NCBI GenBank assembly: GCA_913040765.1
Contig: CAJWIA010000048.1
Span: 1 to 8,898 of the forward strand
Length of the DNA: 8,898 nucleotides
Direction: 5' to 3'
Origin: an uncultured Anaerolineales bacterium
GTDB lineage: Bacteria; Chloroflexota; Anaerolineae; Anaerolineales; UBA11657
The position numbers and the translations under genes were made by a program. This document shows, in pieces, positions 1 through 5,122 of this stretch. The stretch's first letter is position 1; each line of letters opens with the position of its first letter. Under the pieces are notes generated by a model. It saw only the letters and a program-made list of their open reading frames with translations. It was not told the DNA's origin and searched no databases.

Positions 1-348
1 TCCGATTATTAAAGCTCCTATCAGTAGAAGTGCAATATTGGTAAAAACACTTGTGACAAGATTGCCTGTACTTATGTCCCAGCCATTTCGGTACATTAAT
101 ATAAAACCTATGTCAAGCAGTATTACTGAAATTGCCATCGCAATTTGTATCCAGCTTAGCTGGCGAACTTGCTTTGCTAAGCCGCCGTCTGATGGAAATA
201 GAGGAATTAAGCATGCTGCTATTATTGCAATGGCGACATATGTGGCCGTCACAGCGACTATAGGATTAAGTGATGTTGGTATGCGCCCAGCAAAATAGTG
301 AAAACTCACTGCGCCTAATAGTACTATCGTTGGTGCTATGTAGAACAT
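1..348 (-). CDS. Half-size EamA/DMT-like membrane transporter, C-terminus off the left edge
   Basis: The minus-strand frame is open from an ATG at 348 to base 1, giving 116 residues and no stop, so the gene is partial. The protein is almost all membrane: helices at about residues 2-20, 29-52, 67-87 and from 95 to the edge, with a short polar loop at 52-64. The pattern of a helix ending in a Tyr-Arg-Asn-Gly-Trp loop, then a Ser/Thr-rich turn and a last helix pair, resembles single-domain EamA (drug/metabolite transporter superfamily) proteins. These carry one copy of the usual repeat and are thought to work as dimers. An in-frame ATG at 369 would add seven residues. I prefer 348 because an AAGGA box (rc of 358-362) sits 9 bases before it. 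The substrate is unknown. It is divergent from the methyltransferase gene. Confidence 0.7.
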   Translation of the reverse strand, partial: MFYIAPTIVLLGAVSFHYFAGRIPTSLNPIVAVTATYVAIAIIAACLIPLFPSDGGLAKQVRQLSWIQIAMAISVILLDIGFILMYRNGWDISTGNLVTSVFTNIALLLIGALIIG

Positions 349-369
349 GGTTTTGTTTCCTTTTTTCAT

Positions 370-560
370 AAAACCTACTCAATGTATATAAATTTCACTA
401 GCCATCAATTGTCATTGGACTTTTGTAAGGAATATCATCTTCTTGCAATTCAATGATGTAAAAATCTATGAAGATCTATAGAAGCATTGATTATATCTTA
501 AATAGTTTGCAAAGTATAATTCTAGGCATTGGATAACAGTTGGTTTGTAAAGGTGAGAAT
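370..560. promoter_or_regulatory. Divergent intergenic region with the methyltransferase promoter
   Basis: This non-coding stretch separates the minus-strand transporter from the plus-strand methyltransferase. A perfect TATAAT lies at 515-520, about 40 bases before the methyltransferase ATG, and predicts a start of transcription near 527. No good -35 box lies 16-18 bases upstream; the nearest candidate, TTGATT at 487-492, is 22 bases away. Toward the transporter, an AT-rich TATATA stretch lies just upstream of its ATG at 369, with a poor ATGACA-like -35 on the minus strand. No GANTC site is present here, although the downstream gene probably methylates GANTC. I found no small ORF of substance. 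Confidence 0.45.
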
Positions 561-1658
561 ATGGAATTTGAGCGAAATCGAATTATTAGAGGTGATTGCG
601 TGCAAGTTTTGTCATCATTGCCGGAGAGCTCGGTTGATTTGATATTTGCTGATCCACCCTATAACCTACAATTGGAAGAAGATCTTCATCGTCCTGATAT
701 GACAAGAGTTGAAGGAGTGACTGATAAATGGGATAGATTTGAGGATTTTGAGTCTTATGACAAATTTACTGCAGCATGGCTTACAGCCTGCAGACATGTC
801 CTTAAGCCTTCGGGTTCTATTTGGGTTATTGGAAGTTATCACAATATATTTCGAGTGGGTAGGATTATGCAGGATATTGGATTCTGGATATTAAATGATG
901 TTGTATGGGTCAAAACAAACCCGATGCCAAATTTTCGTGGGGTGAGATTTGCAAATGCGCATGAAACACTTATATGGGCTAGTGTCACTAAAGGAAGCAG
1001 ATATATGTTTAATCATCAGGCTATGAAGGGTTTTAACAATGATAAACAAATGCGCAGCGATTGGTGGATAATTCCGTTGGCAAAGGGGCCGGAGAGATTG
1101 CGCGATGAAATAGGTAATACAGCTCATTCAACACAGAAACCGGAAGCCCTACTATATCGTGTGATTCTTTCGTCTAGCAATCCTGGTGATTTGGTGCTGG
1201 ATCCGTTCATGGGAAGCGGTACCACAGGAGTTGTTGCAAAAAGATTGCATCGTGATTGGCTCGGAATAGAATCCGAAAACAAATATATTGATTTGGCACA
1301 AAAAAGGATAAATGCGGTACAACCAGAAGATTATGACTCTAGTTTGTTTGATGTACGGGATTTAAAAAACAAAAAAAGTCGTGTTTCGTTTGCGACCTTG
1401 CTGGAAAATGGGATCGTGCGACCTGGACAGAAGATCTATTTTCAAAAGAATGTGGATAAAATGGCAGTTATCAAACCTGACGCTAAGATTAGAGCAATTG
1501 ATGGTTTTGAGGGTTCTATTCATCAGGTGGGTACGTACTATACTGGTGGATCTCCCTGTAATGGATGGAAACACTGGTACGTACTGGATGGCAGCAATTA
1601 TCTGCCATTAGATGAATTTAGGGAAAAGTATCGTCTACGCATACAGAGTGACCAATAG
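561..1658 (+). CDS. ccrM: Orphan CcrM-type DNA adenine-N6 methyltransferase with RAMA domain
   Basis: This 365-residue protein closely follows the CcrM family, which methylates the adenine in GANTC. The motif order is the beta class: catalytic DPPY at 31-34, then a target-recognition region holding the CcrM-typical GSYHNIFRVG (91-100) and NPMPNFRG (120-127) segments, TQKPEALL (191-198), and the SAM-binding DPFMGSGTTG at 214-223. Residues about 275-360 form the C-terminal RAMA-like domain, with GSIHQVG (318-324) and CNGW (333-336). The length matches Caulobacter CcrM (358). The ATG at 561 follows an AAAGG box by 7 bases; the frame also opens at a TTG at 540, which would add seven residues that do not look like the family. 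No restriction endonuclease gene adjoins it, so it is probably a solitary regulatory or cell-cycle methylase. Target specificity is inferred from the family. Confidence 0.93.
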   Translation: MEFERNRIIRGDCVQVLSSLPESSVDLIFADPPYNLQLEEDLHRPDMTRVEGVTDKWDRFEDFESYDKFTAAWLTACRHVLKPSGSIWVIGSYHNIFRVGRIMQDIGFWILNDVVWVKTNPMPNFRGVRFANAHETLIWASVTKGSRYMFNHQAMKGFNNDKQMRSDWWIIPLAKGPERLRDEIGNTAHSTQKPEALLYRVILSSSNPGDLVLDPFMGSGTTGVVAKRLHRDWLGIESENKYIDLAQKRINAVQPEDYDSSLFDVRDLKNKKSRVSFATLLENGIVRPGQKIYFQKNVDKMAVIKPDAKIRAIDGFEGSIHQVGTYYTGGSPCNGWKHWYVLDGSNYLPLDEFREKYRLRIQSDQ

Positions 1659-1755
1659 ACAACTAATACCTAGTGATGGTTTTGTAAAATGGTTTAGATG
1701 ACACGGGTCAATAGCAGTCAATCACCGAGTTGTTGTGACATTTGTGAGACGTATG

Positions 1756-1908
1756 TTAGCTGGTTGTTCGGTTGACTAGGAGATTGTGACCTGCCGATAA
1801 AATTACTGCAGCTGAAACATCGGCTATTGGAGGCATCGCAGGAAATCCAAAATTCCAGGCGATTACAGCAATTAACCAAATAAGATAGATCTGTATGTTT
1901 GTTGTCAT
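1756..1908 (-). CDS. Small 50-residue membrane protein downstream of the permease
   Basis: A short frame opens with ATG at 1908 and closes with TAA at 1756-1758. The protein starts MTTNIQIYLIWLIAVIAWNF and has one clear hydrophobic helix at about residues 7-20, then a Pro-rich turn (GFPAMPPIAD, 21-30), a second weakly hydrophobic stretch (31-40) and a polar end with Asn-Arg. It begins 34 bases after the stop of the half-permease on the same strand, so the two are probably co-transcribed. No strong ribosome binding site is visible. The amphipathic order, the WNFG and PPIAD segments and the position make it a credible small partner or orphaned membrane segment of the permease. I recognise no named family. 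Confidence 0.5.
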   Translation of the reverse strand: MTTNIQIYLIWLIAVIAWNFGFPAMPPIADVSAAVILSAGHNLLVNRTTS

Positions 1909-1942
1909 GGTCTGCCAGTGCCTATATTGCTAGAGAGTATAT

Positions 1943-2443
1943 TTAGGTTGCTTTAGAGAAAAATGTCTGTGCTATAAGACCTGCAATTGGAGGAAGAAGG
2001 CAAACGCTCGCAACTCTTATTAATGTAAATTTCCAGCCGAGTATTGCTACTTCTAATGGTAGTCGCGCTAATGACCAGGCACCCCAGCCAGTCAAATATG
2101 CTACTGCCACTCCTATGCTGCTCCCTGATCGTAATAGTCCAGCAAGAAGTGGGACAGTTACAACAGGTCCTCCTGGAGTAAGTGTGCCGGCTACTGAAGC
2201 TAACATAATTCCTCTTAGTCCAGATTCAGGCCCTAGCCATTTTGTGATAAAAGCCTCTTGTTGCGCAGCAAACACTTGCGACATTCCAGCAATAATCAGG
2301 GCTAATAATAGGAGTGGCATCATTTGCACTATCATTTTCGCTGATATTTGAAGTCCGGTAATGTGGAGGTTATTGCCTTGATAATATCCGAATAGTACTA
2401 AAGCCGCAGCTATACCGCCCATTATTAATGTTGGAGTAAGCAT
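1943..2443 (-). CDS. Half-length permease (PF03773/ArsP-like predicted permease)
   Basis: This is a membrane protein of 166 residues with helices at about 3-20, 35-58, 76-88, 94-122 and 133-160. The core TPGGPVVTVPLLAGLLRSG (89-107), followed by a hydrophobic helix with Gly-Trp and then RLPLE (127-131), resembles one half of the predicted permeases grouped with ArsP/PF03773. Full-length members have about 300 or more residues in two such halves, so this one would have to work as an oligomer. The frame also allows an ATG at 2470, adding nine polar residues (MKNPKRNSN). I prefer 2443 because AAAAGGA (rc of 2452-2458) stands 8 bases before it, while the 2470 ATG has no such box. The 50-residue membrane gene follows 34 bases later. 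The substrate is unknown, and nothing nearby points to arsenic. Confidence 0.75.
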   Translation of the reverse strand: MLTPTLIMGGIAAALVLFGYYQGNNLHITGLQISAKMIVQMMPLLLLALIIAGMSQVFAAQQEAFITKWLGPESGLRGIMLASVAGTLTPGGPVVTVPLLAGLLRSGSSIGVAVAYLTGWGAWSLARLPLEVAILGWKFTLIRVASVCLLPPIAGLIAQTFFSKAT

Positions 2444-2687
2444 ATTTGAATTCCTTTTGGGGTTTTTCATGATGGCTAATTATATAGAAAGGTGGCGTAG
2501 GAATGTATATTGATGTCAATACGCGTTTGATTGGTGCTAGACGCGACCCAAGATATGCTTTGGAATGTTATATATGTTGAGTGGATAGTGATAGCGTAAG
2601 TTGGTCATAAAGGTCGTGTTGGTTCAAATAAACTATAGACTCCAATTAGAATGGTTTATAGTTGGAGCTTATTTACGGGACTAACAG
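2444..2687. other. Intergenic region upstream of the half-permease
   Basis: About 240 bases lie between the end of the enolase-superfamily gene and the permease start, with no credible ORF (the longest found are about 23-25 codons and lack ribosome sites). On the minus strand a TATAAT lies at 2478-2483, about 35 bases before the permease ATG at 2443, and is a candidate -10 box without a convincing -35. Overlapping short inverted repeats occur at 2628-2667 (AACTATA/TATAGTT and CTCCAA/TTGGAG), just downstream of the enolase-superfamily gene. They have no T-run, so I do not call a terminator. Confidence 0.35.
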
Positions 2688-3779
2688 TCAATCCCATTTT
2701 GACGCATAGAATTTCATTTTGTCTTCGTCAATATCTACGCCTAGCCCAGGTTTTTCAGGAGGAGTGAGAACTTGGCCGTCTGGTAGATATGGGTTAGACA
2801 AAAGTGTATCCCCCATATCTGAGAAGCCTGCTGGCCACTTTACATTTGGAGTAGAGACTGCAAAGTGTGCGGCTGCGGCGGCCATAATGTCAAAATAGGG
2901 CGCAACTGACAATTCCAATCCAGCTGCTTCGCCAATTGCTGCCATGCGTTTTGCCTGTAGTAAACCACCAAACTTTTCTATTTTGAAATGCAGCACATGT
3001 GCCGCATGTGATCGTGCGATCTCATATACGCTTCTAGGGCTTGTTACGGCCTCATCGGCTTGGAGTGGAGATTCTAATCGTTCAGTTAAGATAGCCATTT
3101 CATCTAGGTAAAGAACTGGTTGTTCAAAAAGAGCTATACCACCGATCCCCTCCATTTGTGTAAGTGCATGCACTGCTTCTCCTAGTGTATATCCAGTATT
3201 TCCATCTAGTTGGAATTTGACTTTGTCTCCAACAGCTTCGTAGATCGCTTGGTACCAGGCTAGGTCGGTATCGACATCAAATCCTATTTTGCTTTTCAAC
3301 CATGTCCAACCTTCTGCTGATAGTTTTTCTATATGTGCTATTGACTCATCTATGCTTAGGCGATCAGCTAGACCGTGGAGCGGTGCGCCTTCTGTACATT
3401 TTCCTCCAAGAAGATTGTAAACAGGCACGTTTAATGCTTTACCTTTTATGTCCCAAAGTGCAAATTCTATGGCAGTAACGGGGTATCGAGTACTTTTGCC
3501 TATAGATTTGTACATAACTTCAAAAAGATGTTCAATGTCAAAGGGGTCTTGGCCTAAGATAGCCGGTTTTATATGATTATCGATATTGTTTTTTATTGAT
3601 TCAGCTGTGTCTCCGTAGTGGGGGGCATGTGACAGTGTTTGTCCAATTCCTGTGATTCCATCATCTGTATTAACTAAAACAGTGATTGTTTTGGTGTCTG
3701 GTATATCACCATAATATGTATTTAATGATCTTTGCCGGGGTATAGATGCTATATATGAAGTCATATCAGTTATTTTCAT
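2688..3779 (-). CDS. Mandelate racemase/muconate lactonizing enzyme family protein, MLE subgroup
   Basis: This 363-residue member of the enolase superfamily is full length for the family. The N-terminal capping domain spans about 1-125 and is followed by the (beta/alpha)7-beta barrel. Active-site residues expected of the MLE subgroup are present: the K-x-K pair K162/K164 (WLKSKIG), metal ligands D192 (with N194, LDGN), E219 (FEQP) and D242 (ADE), and the opposite-face K266 (FKIEKFGG). It should therefore bind Mg2+ and abstract the alpha proton of a carboxylate. The subgroup includes cycloisomerases, racemases/epimerases and dehydratase-like enzymes, and the substrate cannot be told from this. 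A strong AGGAGG (rc of 3789-3794) lies 9 bases before the ATG. No other catabolic gene is adjacent. It may share a transcript with the two small genes upstream, or use its own promoter near 3805-3836. Confidence 0.9.
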   Translation of the reverse strand: MKITDMTSYIASIPRQRSLNTYYGDIPDTKTITVLVNTDDGITGIGQTLSHAPHYGDTAESIKNNIDNHIKPAILGQDPFDIEHLFEVMYKSIGKSTRYPVTAIEFALWDIKGKALNVPVYNLLGGKCTEGAPLHGLADRLSIDESIAHIEKLSAEGWTWLKSKIGFDVDTDLAWYQAIYEAVGDKVKFQLDGNTGYTLGEAVHALTQMEGIGGIALFEQPVLYLDEMAILTERLESPLQADEAVTSPRSVYEIARSHAAHVLHFKIEKFGGLLQAKRMAAIGEAAGLELSVAPYFDIMAAAAAHFAVSTPNVKWPAGFSDMGDTLLSNPYLPDGQVLTPPEKPGLGVDIDEDKMKFYASKWD

Positions 3780-3788
3780 TGTGATAGT

Positions 3789-3794
3789 CCTCCT
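3789..3794 (-). promoter_or_regulatory. Strong Shine-Dalgarno site of the enolase-superfamily gene
   Basis: The minus strand reads AGGAGG nine bases before the ATG at 3779. It is the best ribosome binding site in the window and fixes the start of this gene. Confidence 0.8.
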
Positions 3795-3804
3795 GTGTAT
3801 TGGG

Positions 3805-3836
3805 TTTGGTATTCTGTCTATATATGCAACACCAAA
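3805..3836. repeat. Imperfect inverted repeat in the leader of the enolase-superfamily gene
   Basis: The arms TTTGGTATT (3805-3813) and AACACCAAA (3828-3836) are inverted copies with one mismatch, which becomes a G-U pair in RNA. They flank a 14-base AT-rich centre. The element begins about 26 bases upstream of the ATG at 3779 and just upstream of its AGGAGG site. It could be an operator for a dimeric regulator or a leader hairpin. No dedicated promoter is clear around it, so its role is an inference from position and symmetry. Confidence 0.35.
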
Positions 3837-3865
3837 TCACTAATATGGATGCGTTAGGCGTTTGA

Positions 3866-4072
3866 TTACTTGAAGTCTAGGTGTTCGGATATTTTGTCGA
3901 GTAGTAATTTTTGTTGTTTAATCTCCAATTTGAGTTTTGCGGCAGCACCTATAGTGAAATTTTCATCATCATACGATTGTGACAAATTGTTCCGCAACGA
4001 ATCAAGTTGTTTCTGAAGTTCTAGGATTCTGCTAGAAATAGTTTTGTACTGATCAAGGTGGCTATTGGTCAT
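3866..4072 (-). CDS. Small helical (coiled-coil-like) protein of unknown function
   Basis: This 68-residue polar protein has two predicted amphipathic helices at about 5-32 and 40-64, joined by a short acidic loop (SYDDENFT). Leu/Ile spacing in both halves suggests a helical hairpin or coiled coil. There are no cysteines, signal peptide or membrane segment, so it should be cytoplasmic. The frame starts at ATG 4072, which has no clear ribosome box, and lies 36 bases after the stop of the RHH-like gene on the same strand. I recognise no family. It is probably a real gene because it fills the gap between two credible same-strand genes and has protein-like composition, but a chance ORF cannot be excluded. 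Confidence 0.6.
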   Translation of the reverse strand: MTNSHLDQYKTISSRILELQKQLDSLRNNLSQSYDDENFTIGAAAKLKLEIKQQKLLLDKISEHLDFK

Positions 4073-4108
4073 ATGCTTGCCGTATGCCTAGTCGTGCCCA
4101 TAAGTCGA

Positions 4109-4297
4109 TTAGTAACAGTAGCGGCATCTTACATAATCGAAAATATCGTTTTCTGAACCCTCTTCGATTGCATAGTCTATAAGAACGCGCAATGCTTTTG
4201 AAGCATCTGGTAGAGAGTGTTTAGCGGTCATTTCATCAAGCCATTCTTTTTGTTCTGTCTGGATTACTACATCGACATTCATTTTATTGTTGGGCAT
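4109..4297 (-). CDS. Small ribbon-helix-helix-like protein with C-terminal R-C-x-x-C
   Basis: This 62-residue protein begins MPNNKMNVDVVIQ. A short beta-strand-like segment (6-12), a helix (14-27, EQKEWLDEMTAKHS), a turn (LPD) and a second helix (32-46, ASKALRVLIDYAIEE) match the order of a ribbon-helix-helix fold, a small dimeric DNA-binding type. The end carries R57-C58-R59-Y60-C61, a two-cysteine motif that could bind metal through dimerisation or act in redox; this is inference. The start at 4297 is set by GAGGAG (rc of 4306-4311) 8 bases upstream. The frame runs further, to 4327, but those residues sit over the ribosome site. It heads the minus-strand cluster and has its own promoter. 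A regulator of itself and of the downstream enzyme gene would fit, but is unproved. Confidence 0.75.
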   Translation of the reverse strand: MPNNKMNVDVVIQTEQKEWLDEMTAKHSLPDASKALRVLIDYAIEEGSENDIFDYVRCRYCY

Positions 4298-4352
4298 GTG
4301 TGATGCTCCTCGGTTGTTTGGAGACACTCTAGTGACTCGACATTAGATTTGT

Positions 4353-4371
4353 CTGGTCCACATCGGACCAG
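4353..4371. repeat. Perfect 7-bp inverted repeat over a transcription start (operator-like)
   Basis: CTGGTCC (4353-4359) and GGACCAG (4365-4371) are exact inverted copies separated by five bases (ACATC). The right arm overlaps the -10 box of the minus-strand promoter by two bases, and the predicted start near 4363 falls inside the repeat. A bound dimer here would block RNA polymerase, so it is a good operator candidate. Alternatively it could form a hairpin at the 5' end of the leader RNA. There is no T-run on either strand, so a terminator is unlikely. Confidence 0.55.
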
Positions 4372-4398
4372 TATAGGTTACAGTAAAGACTATGTAAA
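4370..4398 (-). promoter_or_regulatory. Sigma70-type promoter of the RHH-like gene
   Basis: On the minus strand, TTTACA (rc of 4393-4398) and TATACT (rc of 4370-4375) are each one base off the bacterial consensus and are 17 bases apart. The predicted transcription start is near 4363, giving a leader of about 65 bases to the ATG at 4297. Confidence 0.65.
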
Positions 4399-4502
4399 TG
4401 GACTTTTGATGTAAGTGATCTGTAATAGTGGTTCGGTACGGTGCATTATTACAAATTTCAATCTAATGAAATATGCATTTGATGCTCTTAGCCTGTATGC
4501 GG

Positions 4503-4531
4503 TTGTTCAAACAAGGAGCATTATATATACT
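4503..4531 (+). promoter_or_regulatory. Candidate promoter of the half-size EamA gene
   Basis: TTGTTC (4503-4508) and TATACT (4526-4531) are separated by 17 bases. The -10 is one base off consensus; the -35 keeps only TTG. The predicted start is near 4538, upstream of both possible start codons of the EamA gene. Confidence 0.4.
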
Positions 4532-4660
4532 GGGTTTACTGTTGTCTAGGATATGTTGGATTTTTTTAGTCGTTTGCCCGAGATTTGCATACTGTTTGGG
4601 ACGATAAAATATAACATTATGATGATGGCAGATCGGATTGCGTTGTGGAGATTATTTGGT

Positions 4661-5077
4661 ATGAATACACCTATTTTGTTTGCGTTGCTGGCACTATTGT
4701 GTGGTGGCATTACTGCGTTTTTTGCAAAAGTAGTAGGAGAAAATCAGGGCTATAGCCCGAGTTATATGATAGTGCAGGCTATATCTTTTGTTTTATTTGC
4801 AGTCGTAATACATATTGTACAAAAGCAACCATTTGAATTATCTGGCAGATTAGCTGGGATCGGATTAGTGAGCGGCGTTTTTGCTGGGGTTGCTACTTTG
4901 GCGAGTTTGATTGCTTTCAAACTGGGTGGACAGGGTAGCATCATCTTTCCAATAGTAAGTTTGGGTGTAATCGTATCGGTTGCTTTGTCATTTGCGATCT
5001 ATCGGGAGCCAGTGACTAGTACAAAGCTTGTTGGTATTGGATTTGGGGTAGCATCAATTGTGTTTTTGTCACGTTAA
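4661..5077 (+). CDS. Half-size EamA/DMT-family transporter
   Basis: This 138-residue protein has five predicted membrane helices at about 4-22, 33-53, 62-88, 93-113 and 121-137. The helix-4 end AIYREPVT followed by a last helix is the usual close of an EamA repeat. Full EamA transporters have two repeats and about ten helices, so this one would act as a dimer. The substrate is unknown. The frame is open from an ATG at 4553, which would add 36 residues that look neither like a helix of the family nor like a signal peptide. I prefer 4661, which gives the common single-domain length and has GGAG 10 bases upstream (4647-4650). The lipoprotein gene follows 45 bases later on the same strand. The partial gene at the left edge appears to be a second protein of this class. 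Confidence 0.78.
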   Translation: MNTPILFALLALLCGGITAFFAKVVGENQGYSPSYMIVQAISFVLFAVVIHIVQKQPFELSGRLAGIGLVSGVFAGVATLASLIAFKLGGQGSIIFPIVSLGVIVSVALSFAIYREPVTSTKLVGIGFGVASIVFLSR

Positions 5078-5122
5078 GATTATTAGTAGAGTGCCATTGT
5101 AGATCGTGTTGCTGGTATATAT

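Larger units (their letters stand above)
4298..4660. other. Divergent regulatory region between the RHH-like gene and the EamA gene
   Basis: This stretch of about 360 bases contains the minus-strand promoter (4370-4398) with the palindrome 4353-4371, and a weaker plus-strand promoter candidate (4503-4531). The right end (4553-4660) is open in frame with the EamA gene and could be its N-terminal extension if a start at 4553 is used. I saw no RNA gene and no other ORF worth naming. Confidence 0.5.

Noticed and set aside
2478..2519. Strong promoter from TTGACA (rc of 2514-2519) and TATAAT (rc of 2478-2483) upstream of the permease
   Set aside because: Both boxes are perfect, but they are about 30 bases apart, far from the 16-18 needed, so they cannot be one standard promoter.
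2503..2580. Short plus-strand ORF of about 25 codons in the intergenic region
   Set aside because: It has no ribosome site and no protein-like composition, and lies opposite the permease leader.
3866..4297. Toxin-antitoxin pair made of the RHH-like protein and the 68-residue protein
   Set aside because: The order (RHH first) would fit, but the second protein is shorter than usual toxins and shows no RelE, MazF, PIN or other toxin motif. Its composition is that of a plain helical hairpin.
4553..4660. N-terminal extension of the EamA gene from the ATG at 4553
   Set aside because: The 36 extra residues do not fit the single-domain family length, and the ATG at 4553 has only a badly spaced AGGA, whereas GGAG precedes 4661 at a usable distance. 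It is kept as an alternative only.
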